Assembly: GCF_017876115.1 (NCBI RefSeq)
Contig: NZ_JAGINO010000001.1
Coordinates: 1-64,000 of the forward strand
Direction: 5' to 3'
From: Azospirillum picis
GTDB lineage: Bacteria; Pseudomonadota; Alphaproteobacteria; Azospirillales; Azospirillaceae
Length of the DNA: 64,000 nucleotides
A program made the position numbers and the translations under genes. Below, piece by piece: positions 48,111 to 55,970 of the stretch. Each line of letters starts with the position of its first letter. Position 1 is the first letter of the stretch. The notes under the pieces were generated by a model, which saw nothing but the letters and a program-made list of their open reading frames with translations, made no database searches and had not been told where the DNA came from.

Positions 48111-48958
48111 GTGGCCAGGACGGCGGGAAGCCCTACGACCCGGAGACCGAAGGTGCCCAGATGGCCTTCGACGGGCGGATGTCCTACGGCGATTATCTCC
48201 AGCTCGACAGCATATTGGGAGCGCAGAAGCCGCGCTCGTCCGCCCATGACGAGATGTTGTTCATCATCCAGCACCAGACCTCCGAGCTGTGGATGCGGCT
48301 GGCCGTCTACGAGATCCGCGCCGCCCGCGACGCGATCCGCGACGACCGTCTGTCCCAATCCTTCAAGATGCTGAGTCGGGTCGCGCGCATCTTCGAGCAG
48401 CTCAACTCGGCCTGGGACGTGCTGCGCACGATGACGCCCAGCGAATACACCAGGTTCCGCGACGACCTGGGCCAGTCCTCCGGCTTCCAGTCCTACCAGT
48501 ACCGGGAGATCGAGTATCTGCTCGGCAACCGGAACAGGGCGATGCTGCGCCCCCATGCCCATCGTCCGGAGATCAGCGCCCTGCTGGAGGCGGAACTGGC
48601 GCGTCCCAGCCTGTACGACGAGGCGCTGCGGCTGCTCGCCCGCAGCGGCATCGCCGTGCCGGAAGAGGTTCTGGCCCGCGACGTCTCCCAGCCGCATCAG
48701 CCGCATGACGGCGTGACGGACGCGTGGCGCGAGGTCTACGGTGATCCCGACCGGCACTGGCCGCTCTACGAGCTCGCGGAGAAGCTGGTGGATTTCGAGG
48801 ATTATTTCCGCCGATGGCGCTTCAACCATGTCACCACCGTCGAGCGGGTGATCGGGTTCAAGCGCGGCACCGGCGGCACCGGTGGGGTGTCGTACCTGCG
48901 CAACATGCTGGCGGTGGAGCTTTTTCCCGAACTCTGGCGTGTCCGGACCGTGCTGTGA
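48107..48958 (+). CDS. kynA: Tryptophan 2,3-dioxygenase
   Basis: A 283-residue heme dioxygenase that opens the indole ring of tryptophan to give N-formylkynurenine. Conserved segments: [36 protein letters not shown] with the substrate-side histidine, [38 protein letters not shown] with the proximal heme histidine, and [18 protein letters not shown]. Length is normal. Its ATG overlaps the kynureninase stop. Confidence 0.96.
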   Translation: MSGQDGGKPYDPETEGAQMAFDGRMSYGDYLQLDSILGAQKPRSSAHDEMLFIIQHQTSELWMRLAVYEIRAARDAIRDDRLSQSFKMLSRVARIFEQLNSAWDVLRTMTPSEYTRFRDDLGQSSGFQSYQYREIEYLLGNRNRAMLRPHAHRPEISALLEAELARPSLYDEALRLLARSGIAVPEEVLARDVSQPHQPHDGVTDAWREVYGDPDRHWPLYELAEKLVDFEDYFRRWRFNHVTTVERVIGFKRGTGGTGGVSYLRNMLAVELFPELWRVRTVL

Positions 48959-49034
48959 CGGGCCAAGCGCTGATCGGTGGCGGTGTGTGGAGCGAGAGCG
49001 ATCTCCCTACCGGGAGGATGTGAAAGGACTGCAT

Positions 49035-49568
49035 ATGGCAGCGAAGGCCGGTGAGGCCCGTGGACGCAAGGGCGGCGGCGCATTGGAGGCAGGCACGTCC
49101 GCGGGACCGGACCGCGGTCCTGCCGGGGACGGGCATGCCGACATCCGGCTGTGGCTGCGCCTTCTGTTCTGTGCCAGCCGCATCGAATCGGTGCTGCAGA
49201 GCCGCATTGCCGGCGATTTCGGGATCACGCTCGCCCGTTTCGACCTGCTGGCGCAGCTTGAGCGGGTCGAGGGTGGGCTGACCATGACCGAGGCGTCGCA
49301 GCGCATGATGGTGTCGAACGGCGCCGTCACCAGTCTGGTCGACCGGTTGGTCGAGGATGGCTTCGTCGTGCGCGAGGTTCATCCCCAGGATCGCCGGACC
49401 AACCTCATCCGGTTGACCGGCCATGGCCGCCAGCGCTTCCTCGCCATGGCGAAGGAGCACGAGCAGTGGGTGGTCGGGTTGCTGGCAGGGTTGGACGAGG
49501 CGGCGAAGGCGACGCTGCTGGACGGCCTCGGCCGGTTGAAGCACCATCTGGAGACCTCCGCCGGTTGA
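49035..49568 (+). CDS. MarR-family regulator of the tryptophan/anthranilate operon
   Basis: A 177-residue MarR repressor. The winged helix is clear: LARFDLLAQLERVEGGLTMT, EASQRMMVSNGAVTSLVDRL and VVREVHPQDRRTNLIRLT. The first 35 residues form a glycine/alanine-rich extension. GAAAGGA precedes ATG 49035. A MarR gene accompanies aminobenzoyl-CoA clusters elsewhere, and a CoA-thioester intermediate is a plausible ligand. It is downstream of the genes it would control, so autoregulation through the operon promoter is possible. Confidence 0.9.
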   Translation: MAAKAGEARGRKGGGALEAGTSAGPDRGPAGDGHADIRLWLRLLFCASRIESVLQSRIAGDFGITLARFDLLAQLERVEGGLTMTEASQRMMVSNGAVTSLVDRLVEDGFVVREVHPQDRRTNLIRLTGHGRQRFLAMAKEHEQWVVGLLAGLDEAAKATLLDGLGRLKHHLETSAG

Positions 49569-49628
49569 AGCCCCCGGCGAGGGCTTTCGCCATGATCAGG
49601 GACATGACCGACGAGAGGGTTGACCGTG

Positions 49629-50465
49629 ATGCCACCGATCCTACAGCCGGCGATCACCGATTGGGACGACGCCTATGCCAACACCGCTCACATCGAGGGT
49701 GGAAACGCCTTCCCGGCAAAATGGGCGGAACAGGCGGCGGCTTTCCGTGCCGCCATGTCGGCGGCCGGCCGGTTGCAGGCGGACCGCCGCTATGGCGAGG
49801 CCGCACGCGAGCGTTACGACCTCTTCCTGCCGGAAGGGGAGGCGGCCGGTACGGTGGTGTTCGTCCATGGCGGCTATTGGATGGCTTTCGACAAGGCCGG
49901 CTGGTCGCACCTCGCCGCCGGGGCTTTGGCCCGCGGTTGGCGCGTTGCCATGCCGTCCTACACGCTGTGCCCGGACAACCGCATCGCCGGCATCACCCGG
50001 CAGATCGGGCGGGCGGTGACCGCGATCGCCGAGGCGGCCCCCGGTCCGCTGCGGCTGACCGGCCATTCCGCCGGGGGCCATCTGGTGAGCCGGATGGTCT
50101 GCGCCGGCGGGCCGCTCGCGCCCGCGGTGCGGGAGCGGATCGGTCCGGTGCTGTCGATCAGCGGATTGCATGACCTGCGCCCGCTGCTGAACACCCGGAT
50201 GAACGGCACGCTCGGTCTCGACGAGGCGGAGGCGGAGGCGGAAAGCCCGGCGTTGTCGCGTCCGCTGCCGGGGGCTGCTGTGACCTGCTGGGTCGGTGGG
50301 CGCGAGCGGCCGGAGTTCATCCGCCAGACCGATCTGCTGGCCAATGTGTGGCGTGGGTTGGGGGCGGCCACCGCGGCGTTCCATGCGCCGGGCCGTCACC
50401 ATTTCGATGTCATCGACGATCTGATGGATCCGGCCTCCGACCTAATGGCGGCCCTGCTTGCATAA
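49629..50465 (+). CDS. Alpha/beta hydrolase, probable kynurenine formamidase
   Basis: A 278-residue alpha/beta hydrolase. It has the oxyanion motif VFVHGGYWMAFDKAGWSHLA and nucleophile elbow LTGHSAGGHLVSRMV, plus a C-terminal histidine in GRHHFDVIDDLMD. The HGGYW type is that of the eukaryotic-like arylformamidase group. The pathway lacks the metal-dependent bacterial KynB, and this gene closes the cluster, so hydrolysis of N-formylkynurenine is the best assignment. ATG 49629 follows GAGAGGG by nine bases. A longer TTG start is possible. Confidence 0.78.
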   Translation: MPPILQPAITDWDDAYANTAHIEGGNAFPAKWAEQAAAFRAAMSAAGRLQADRRYGEAARERYDLFLPEGEAAGTVVFVHGGYWMAFDKAGWSHLAAGALARGWRVAMPSYTLCPDNRIAGITRQIGRAVTAIAEAAPGPLRLTGHSAGGHLVSRMVCAGGPLAPAVRERIGPVLSISGLHDLRPLLNTRMNGTLGLDEAEAEAESPALSRPLPGAAVTCWVGGRERPEFIRQTDLLANVWRGLGAATAAFHAPGRHHFDVIDDLMDPASDLMAALLA

Positions 50466-50642
50466 GTCTTCGGTAGATTGCAACGCCGGTGTCGGAACAG
50501 GGATGTCCGAACCACCGCCGCAGGCCTGATGGCACATATGGAACTGGGCGGCGGCGCTTGGCCCTCTACGAACGATGGAGGGCAAGTGGGGCGCGTGACG
50601 GCCCACAACCGGCCGCGACCGAGCCTTCCGGCGGCCTGCCGT

Positions 50643-50813
50643 TCAGTGTTGCATGCCCGACACATCCTGATGCGCCACATCCACCAGCAGCATGATCATG
50701 TGGCGCTCCACCCGGATCAGGTATTCGCGAGCCTTCAGATCGCAGCACGACCGGCTGTGCTCCCGAACACGGCGGATCGCTTGGACCGCCGAGTCGTAGG
50801 TCGGCTGCAACAT
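50643..50813 (-). CDS. Small hypothetical protein
   Basis: A 56-residue frame (MLQPTYDSAVQAIRRVREHS at the start, then CCDLKAREYLIRVERHMIML and a short tail). ATG 50813 has GGAGG six bases upstream, a good ribosome site; the composition is protein-like, amphipathic and helical, with a cysteine pair. I know no family for it. It is convergent with the formamidase gene and lies at the edge of an AT-rich region that would serve as its promoter. Confidence 0.5.
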   Translation of the reverse strand: MLQPTYDSAVQAIRRVREHSRSCCDLKAREYLIRVERHMIMLLVDVAHQDVSGMQH

Positions 50814-51452
50814 GGCTACCTCCATCTAAAGGATGAGGTATATTACGCCCTACGAAATAGGATTTCTAATGACCATCCGGATAGCTATCCCCTGAGGAAT
50901 ATGTGTTCCGGTAAATTACCCGCTCCTGGGTGCGCTGCCATGTCCAGGTCCGAATGTTTGCACAAAAGCGATTGGAATCGAACGCAGCGCGATGCTCGAT
51001 CGGCTCGCCGCCGGACCGGCCAGAGCCACGCCTTCGCAAATATCCTTGCCGTTATGTCACATGGACGTCATTACAAAGTAAGAAATATCACAGGAAAATG
51101 GCCGAAATTTTCAGTTATATTCTGGCATATAGATCTTATTATAAAGATACCGATGGATATTATTTCGTCTATCAGTGAGATACACAGGAATTCACCTTAT
51201 GATTGATTTACAATTATTGGATTCACGCTTTAAAAATATCGCGGCTACGTTTTCTGCACGCTGAATATCTTTCATAATCTTTCAATTAAAGAGGCGCCAA
51301 CCGTTACCATAGGATGCCTTTAACGAACCAACCAGAAAACCTGTTTCCCTCATTCGCGACGCATCAGAGCAATTCAGGATTTAAAAGCTGTGATTCCATA
51401 TAATCCTGCTCTACATTGGTTGTGCTTATGATCGTTGCGAGGTTCACAAATT
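50814..51452. other. AT-rich intergenic region
   Basis: These 639 bases are far more AT-rich than the rest of the window, especially 51050-51440, with runs such as TTATTATAAAGATA. No gene is supported. It holds promoters for the small minus-strand gene and for the first tail-collar gene. The composition suggests acquired DNA or an H-NS-like/MucR-silenced promoter region; neither is shown directly. Confidence 0.45.
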
Positions 51453-52142
51453 ATGAAAGCTGCGTTTCTTTCGGTCTGTGCCCTGGCGTCCCTTGCGGCG
51501 ATGGCGGCGACATCCAAGCCGGCTGCCGCCTGTGGGACAGAGGCATACACTGGCCAAGTGTGCATCATGGCCGGCAACTACTGCCCGAATAATACCCTGG
51601 AAGCAACAGGGCAGCTTTTGCAGATCAACCAATATCAGGCGCTGTATTCTTTGTTGGGGACTGTCTATGGCGGCGATGCGCGCACCACGTTCGGCGTGCC
51701 TGACCTGCGTGGGCGCGCGCCGGTGCATTATGGCCAGGGACCGGGCCTGACCGCCCATCCCATCGGGCAGAAGTTTGGACAGGAAGGTGTCTCGCAGACC
51801 ATCGCCATGCTGGCGCCGCACAATCATACGGCCGTGGTGACCGGGAGTGGTGATGCACCGGCTCAGGTGAAGGCGAGGCAGGTGGACGGAACGACCAACG
51901 TTCCGCAGCCTGGCTACATGCTGGCGCAAGGCACCAACGGCCTTGATCCGAGCAACACCTATATCGATCCGGCCGTTTCCACGGGCACCGATGTGGCGCT
52001 GGGCGGCGTTTCCGGCGGCGGTGCCGCCAGCGCGGTCATCATTGGGACCACCGGGGCGGGCACCGCGATCCCCACCGTCCCCCCATCCATCGCAACCCGT
52101 TACTGTATCGTTGCCAACGGGATCTATCCGCCGCGACCCTGA
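51453..52142 (+). CDS. Secreted tail-collar-domain protein, tandem copy 1
   Basis: A 229-residue protein. Residues 1-26 are a Sec signal peptide (MKAAFLSVCALASLAAMAAT, cleaved around AAACG). The mature part begins with a phage tail-collar domain: EAYTGQVCIMAGNYCPN, GQLLQINQYQALYSLLGTVY and GGDARTTFGVPDLRGRAPVH. The C-terminal part is glycine/serine/threonine-rich and ends YCIVANGIYPPRP. Two cysteine pairs could form disulfides. Such collar proteins outside phages include microcystin-dependent proteins; function is unknown. A near-identical gene follows. The duplicate's matching upstream bases (CGAGGTTCACAAATTATG versus CGAGGTCCGCAAATTATG) support this ATG. Confidence 0.82.
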   Translation: MKAAFLSVCALASLAAMAATSKPAAACGTEAYTGQVCIMAGNYCPNNTLEATGQLLQINQYQALYSLLGTVYGGDARTTFGVPDLRGRAPVHYGQGPGLTAHPIGQKFGQEGVSQTIAMLAPHNHTAVVTGSGDAPAQVKARQVDGTTNVPQPGYMLAQGTNGLDPSNTYIDPAVSTGTDVALGGVSGGGAASAVIIGTTGAGTAIPTVPPSIATRYCIVANGIYPPRP

Positions 52143-52278
52143 TGGGGCGGCGCCGATGCCATGCCCGGATTTTCCAGGCGTGGCATCGCCTTCATGCGTT
52201 CCGTCCAGTCTGGCACCGATGGCCGCTCACCGATGTCGGGCGGGTGCCAGCGTATGAATAGTGCGAGGTCCGCAAATT

Positions 52279-52968
52279 ATGAAAGCTGCATTCCTTTCGG
52301 CCTGTACCCTGGCATCCCTTGCGGCCATCGTGGCGACATCCAAGCCGGCTGCTGCCTGCGGGGATGACGCATATGTCGGCCAAGTGTGTGTTATGCCCGG
52401 TAGCTATTGCCCAAATAACACCATGGAAGCCGCGGGGCAGCTCCTGCCTATCAATCCGTACAATGGACTGTATTCTCTTGTTGGCGTTACCTACGGCGGC
52501 GACGGGCGCACTACGTTCGGCCTTCCTGATCTGCGCGGACGCACGCCGGTGCATTACGGCCAGGGCCCCGGCCTGACCAACCATCCAATCGGCAGCCAGT
52601 TCGGTCAGGAAGGTGTCTCGCAGACCGTCGGCATGCTAGCGCCGCATGCGCATGCCGCAATGGTGAGCGGTAGCGGCGGTGCTCCGGCTCAGGTGAACGC
52701 GCGGCAGGTGGACGGAACGACCAACGTTCCGCAGGCTGGCTACATGCTGGCGCAGGGCACCAACGGTCTTGATCCGAGCAACACCTATATCGACCCGACA
52801 GTCTCCTCGGGCACCGACGTGGCACTGGGTGGTGTATCCGGTGGCGGTCTCATCAGTTCCGTCACCATCGGGAACACCGGGGCGGGTACCGCGATCCCCA
52901 CTGTCTCTCCATCCCTCGCAACCCGCTACTGTATCGTCGTCAACGGGATTTATCCGCCGCGACCCTGA
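52279..52968 (+). CDS. Secreted tail-collar-domain protein, tandem copy 2
   Basis: A 229-residue paralogue of the preceding gene with the same length, signal peptide (MKAAFLSACTLASLAAIVAT), collar domain (GGDGRTTFGLPDLRGRTPVH) and C-terminus (YCIVVNGIYPPRP). Differences are conservative and scattered, mostly at YVGQVCVMPGSYCPN, around AHAAMVSGSGGAPAQV and LISSVTIG. The repeat unit is 826 bp. Tandem retention suggests dosage or slight functional divergence. No phage structural genes are nearby. Confidence 0.82.
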   Translation: MKAAFLSACTLASLAAIVATSKPAAACGDDAYVGQVCVMPGSYCPNNTMEAAGQLLPINPYNGLYSLVGVTYGGDGRTTFGLPDLRGRTPVHYGQGPGLTNHPIGSQFGQEGVSQTVGMLAPHAHAAMVSGSGGAPAQVNARQVDGTTNVPQAGYMLAQGTNGLDPSNTYIDPTVSSGTDVALGGVSGGGLISSVTIGNTGAGTAIPTVSPSLATRYCIVVNGIYPPRP

Positions 52969-53376
52969 TGGCGCAGGGGTGGGATTATGTCTGGAGAACC
53001 CAGCCATGGCACCACCCTTCCGTCATAGCATCCTGCTCCAACCCATATCGACGATCACCGACTGATGCATGGCAAGGTCGTCATGATCTGCGCTGCCGAC
53101 CAATGGACGGTTGGTCGTACCCGACCTATCCGGATACATGGTGTCATGTATTGGCAAACGCACCAGCGACGCGCTTCCCACCTTGAAGCACGCCTTATGA
53201 GAGGGGCAACCTGGAAAGGAATTTTGTTTCCTGATATCTCCTAGTTGCATATCAGCAACATAATTTAAAGCTTTTAGGAGAAAATCGGCGAATGATCTCA
53301 ATTTTGCTATTTTAATGAGGTGGTTCTTCGGTAGATTTTTCTTCATTGATTTTCTACCCAAGGCGGCTCCTGGTCG
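52969..53376 (+). promoter_or_regulatory. AT-rich region with nested inverted repeats before the LuxR gene
   Basis: No gene is supported in these 408 bases. Between 53220 and 53340 the DNA is AT-rich and contains two nested inverted repeats: CTGATAT/ATATCAG (53231-53237 and 53249-53255) and TCTCCTA/TAGGAGA (53237-53243 and 53275-53281). They could be operator sites for the LuxR-type regulator that starts at 53377. No consensus promoter was assigned. Confidence 0.45.
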
Positions 53377-54417
53377 ATGGCCACAACCCATATCCCAGAT
53401 CCGTTGGCAGATCTGATCCGAATGGCGTCCGACGTCCAGGGTGCACTCCTGATTTACGAACGGGATGTGGTCGTCTACGCGAACACAGCGGCCCAATTGC
53501 TGCATCCGCAACAGGATTGGTCGGCGACCGTCACGTTCGACGGCATCTTCCGTGTGGGCGTCGAGCAAGGGCGGATCAACGACCCCGCCATCCTTGCCGA
53601 CCCTGAAACGCACCTTGCCTATGCCAGGATGGCACGGGCGCGGGAGCAGAGCTTCCAGTTTCGCCGCCGGTACGATGGCGTTCCGTTCGATCGCTACCAC
53701 ACCGGAGTGAACGCCGATTGGAATGCCCAGATATGGGTCCCAGCCCGGCGCTCGGTGTTCGACGACGATTGTGACGAGATTGCGCCCGGCCTACAGGAGC
53801 TTGCGAAGCGCAACAGGGTGCAGGCCACAACGGCCGCGCTGCTGGAGCGCATGGGGGTTGCCGTTGCTGTCGTGACCGCCGAGGGGCGGCTCATCGACAG
53901 CTCGTCCCTCATGGTGCGCCGGTTGCGGAGTGGTGGCGCTCTGGAGCGCGGCCTGGGAAACCGCTTGACCTGCGATGACCCGGAGAATGCGATGCGGCTT
54001 CATCGGGCCATCGCTGCGGTGGTGACCGGCCGGGAAGGCGAAGCCCTGGTCCCGATCGACGACGGTGCTGCCGTGCAACTCGTTGCCGTCATGCCGGCGC
54101 GTGGAGGACATGCCATCGTCGTCGTACAGGACATCGCCCCCCCTGAGCCCCTCCAGGAGCTCCTCGTCTCGGCCTATGGCCTGACAAGGCGCCAAGCCGA
54201 AGTGGCTGTGCGTGTGGCGGCTGGTGAAAGCGCCGAGCAGATAGCCACGGCTCTCGATCGAAAGCTGGGCACCGTCCGGCGACAGATCGCAACCTCGAAG
54301 GCGAAGATCGCCGTCGGAGGTCAGCAAGATATCGCCCGCATCGTTACGCGGGCGGCAACGCTATTCGGCGGCATCCCGCTGCCGAAGATTGAAGGGGACC
54401 ATAATGGCGAGCCTTGA
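53377..54417 (+). CDS. LuxR-type regulator with PAS-like N-terminal region
   Basis: A 346-residue protein. The C-terminal 60 residues are a LuxR/GerE helix-turn-helix: GLTRRQAEVAVRVAAGESAE and QIATALDRKLGTVRRQIATS. The first 130 residues (DVQGALLIYERDVVVYANTA, then PETHLAYARMARAREQSFQF) resemble a PAS-type sensor; residues about 150-260 form a second domain of similar style. No autoinducer-binding LuxR signature or receiver aspartate is seen, so the signal is unknown. Its stop overlaps the next start by 14 bases, and it sits downstream of the collar genes it may control. Confidence 0.82.
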   Translation: MATTHIPDPLADLIRMASDVQGALLIYERDVVVYANTAAQLLHPQQDWSATVTFDGIFRVGVEQGRINDPAILADPETHLAYARMARAREQSFQFRRRYDGVPFDRYHTGVNADWNAQIWVPARRSVFDDDCDEIAPGLQELAKRNRVQATTAALLERMGVAVAVVTAEGRLIDSSSLMVRRLRSGGALERGLGNRLTCDDPENAMRLHRAIAAVVTGREGEALVPIDDGAAVQLVAVMPARGGHAIVVVQDIAPPEPLQELLVSAYGLTRRQAEVAVRVAAGESAEQIATALDRKLGTVRRQIATSKAKIAVGGQQDIARIVTRAATLFGGIPLPKIEGDHNGEP

Positions 54418-54874
54418 TTTTGTGAAAAATTACGACTTCTCGCGCGTCGTCGCCCATATCATGCGCGATGGTACCTCCCAGGACGACGCCACCCGGTCGG
54501 CCGAACAGCTCCGGGCTTTCATGGCGCTGAACGTGATGTACATGAACTCGCCGACCTGCCTTGTCGCCTGGGAGGGCATGGAGCCGGCGTGGCATGCCTT
54601 CATCCTGGACACGCGGGAGTATGCCAAGTTCTGCCAGGGGGCGTTTGGCCGGATGCTGCATCACTGGCCCGATGCCTATGGAACCGATGAGTTCCGCGTC
54701 GGCTGGTCGAAGACGGTGGAATTGGCCGCCAAGCATTTCGGCATCTTCCTGGACCGCGATCCCGAAGCGCGCGAGGCGGGACGCGGCCAGCAGTGGAATA
54801 TGGCTGCGCTCTGCAACCGTCCCGTGGAGCCCGGTGAGGAAGAAGAGGCGCCGATAGTGCGCTCTGTGGCGTAA
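54404..54874 (+). CDS. GRDP/DUF1399-like protein
   Basis: A 156-residue cytoplasmic protein. The segment AWHAFILDTREYAKFCQGAF followed by GRMLHHWPDAYG resembles the core of glycine-rich-domain-containing proteins (GRDP, DUF1399), in which tryptophan/histidine and the double histidine are conserved. Biochemical function of that family is not established. The glycine-rich part itself is absent. AGGGGA precedes ATG 54404, which overlaps the LuxR gene end, so the two are translationally coupled. A hairpin follows its stop. Confidence 0.7.
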   Translation: MASLDFVKNYDFSRVVAHIMRDGTSQDDATRSAEQLRAFMALNVMYMNSPTCLVAWEGMEPAWHAFILDTREYAKFCQGAFGRMLHHWPDAYGTDEFRVGWSKTVELAAKHFGIFLDRDPEAREAGRGQQWNMAALCNRPVEPGEEEEAPIVRSVA

Positions 54875-55235
54875 CCAATCCGGATTGGACGGTGCACCCG
54901 CCTGTTTGTCCAGGTGGGTGCACCGGTCCGGCTGTCAGGCAGCGGTCAGCTCGGGCGCAGGGTCGCGGCTTGAGGAGGGAAACGGAAGACGGCGGTACCG
55001 ATGATCGGGTGACGGTCCGGCACCGGTTGGTCCTTCGATGAGCCGATCCGCGGGGGCGGCTTGTTGCCGTTTCCCTGGAGTATCGATATTTCCCATGCGC
55101 TCTCGCGGCTTGGGGACCCGGGCGGCGGCTGTCGACGCCACACCCGCCACAAATCTGCCACAACACGTTCGACAGGCTCACGCGGCCCATCCCGGGTGAC
55201 GACAGAAAAGAACGGGCTTCATCAAAAAGGGGAAA
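54875..55235. other. Intergenic region with palindrome and terminator-like hairpin
   Basis: The 14-bp perfect palindrome CCAATCCGGATTGG (54875-54888) is followed by a hairpin GGTGCACCC/GGGTGCACC (54891-54899 with 54916-54924) that continues inward as CCTG/CAGG. This probably ends the LuxR-GRDP transcript. The remaining 310 bases up to the tRNA genes hold no supported gene. Confidence 0.5.
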
Positions 55236-55311
55236 TGGTGCCCAGGGACGGAGTCGAACCGCCGACACGGGGATTTTCAGTCCCCTGCTCTACCAACTGA
55301 GCTACCTGGGC
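55236..55311 (-). tRNA. tRNA-Phe(GAA), copy 1
   Basis: A 76-nt cloverleaf on the minus strand, from GCCCAGGTAGCTCAGTTGG to an encoded CCA end. Acceptor GCCCAGG/CCTGGGC pairs fully, the D-loop has the usual GCTCAGTTGGTAGAGC, and the anticodon loop ACTGAAAAT gives GAA for phenylalanine. The T arm is GGCGG-TTCGACT-CCGTC with one G-U pair. It lies 112 bp from a second copy. Confidence 0.96.
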
Positions 55312-55423
55312 AATCCAGGCCGCGAAGAAAGGCCACTCCGGCCAGTGCGGCATAGACGAAACTTGCTGTCCACCGACCTGCATGATGCAAGCTGCGGATC
55401 GAACCTGAACCCTTGAGGAAGGG

Positions 55424-55499
55424 TGGTGCCCAGGGGCGGAATCGAACCACCGACACGGGGATTTTCAGTCCCCTGCTCTACCAACTGAGCTACCTGGGC
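55424..55499 (-). tRNA. tRNA-Phe(GAA), copy 2
   Basis: A 76-nt tRNA-Phe with encoded CCA, identical to copy 1 except in the T arm (GGTGG-TTCGATT-CCGCC). The anticodon is GAA. As the promoter-proximal copy on the minus strand it may be co-transcribed with copy 1. Duplicate tRNA-Phe genes beside yacG are consistent with alphaproteobacterial gene order. Confidence 0.96.
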
Positions 55500-55618
55500 A
55501 TCCGGCACCGTCGGGTTTGGAAGCCGTTTCCGGCCCGTCCCTGCGTCGCGTGGGGCGCTTTTTAGAGAGGTTCAGCGGGGCTGTCCAGAGAAAAAATCGC
55601 GAGAATGCGACCCGCCCG

Positions 55619-55834
55619 TCAATCCTCGTCCAATTCGGAGTTCCGGCTGTCCGGTGAGGATTCCGGGCCTTCGATTCGGTAGACTCCGCCCAGCCAGCGC
55701 GACAGGTCGATGTCCGCGCAGCGCTTGGAACAGAAGGGGCGGGTGGCCGGTTCCGTCGGGCGGCCGCAGATCGGGCATTGCGAGCCGGCTTCGGGAACGG
55801 TGCGCCGGGAAGCGCCGGGGGAGCCGCTGGACAA
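55619..55834 (-). CDS. yacG: DNA gyrase inhibitor YacG (zinc-binding)
   Basis: A 71-residue zinc protein. The four ligands are in CPICGRP and FCSKRC, followed by the family's ADIDLSRWLGGVYRIEG. In E. coli YacG binds GyrB and inhibits gyrase. The N-terminus has a short extension before the zinc knuckle. It is downstream of the RNase E/G gene on the same strand with repeat copy C between them. Confidence 0.92.
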   Translation of the reverse strand: MSSGSPGASRRTVPEAGSQCPICGRPTEPATRPFCSKRCADIDLSRWLGGVYRIEGPESSPDSRNSELDED

Positions 55835-55863
55835 GAAAACCTCCGTGGAAGGTCCGGGACGGG

Positions 55864-55970
55864 CTAGAGTGTGATCGCTTCAAGCGGTATCGCTTGAAAC
55901 GTGACTCACACGGAAAACCAAAAGCCTAGAGTCTGTCTGGTGCTTCAATACACACCAGACAGACTCTAGG
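55864..55970 (-). repeat. Palindromic intergenic repeat, copy C (inverted)
   Basis: Opposite in orientation to copies A and B. It has a perfect 18-bp hairpin (CCTAGAGTCTGTCTGGTG at 55925-55942 with its complement at 55953-55970) and the second TTCAAGCG/CGCTTGAA-type hairpin near 55877-55900, with one mismatch pair. Both outer ends read CTAGAG/CTCTAG. The CTA at 55966-55968 is the minus-strand TAG stop codon of the RNase E/G gene. The copy separates rng from yacG and could act as a terminator. Confidence 0.85.

Noticed and set aside
50478-51206. A 242-codon plus frame in the AT-rich region
   Set aside because: It crosses a strong composition change, lacks a ribosome site and resembles no protein; the region is better read as intergenic.
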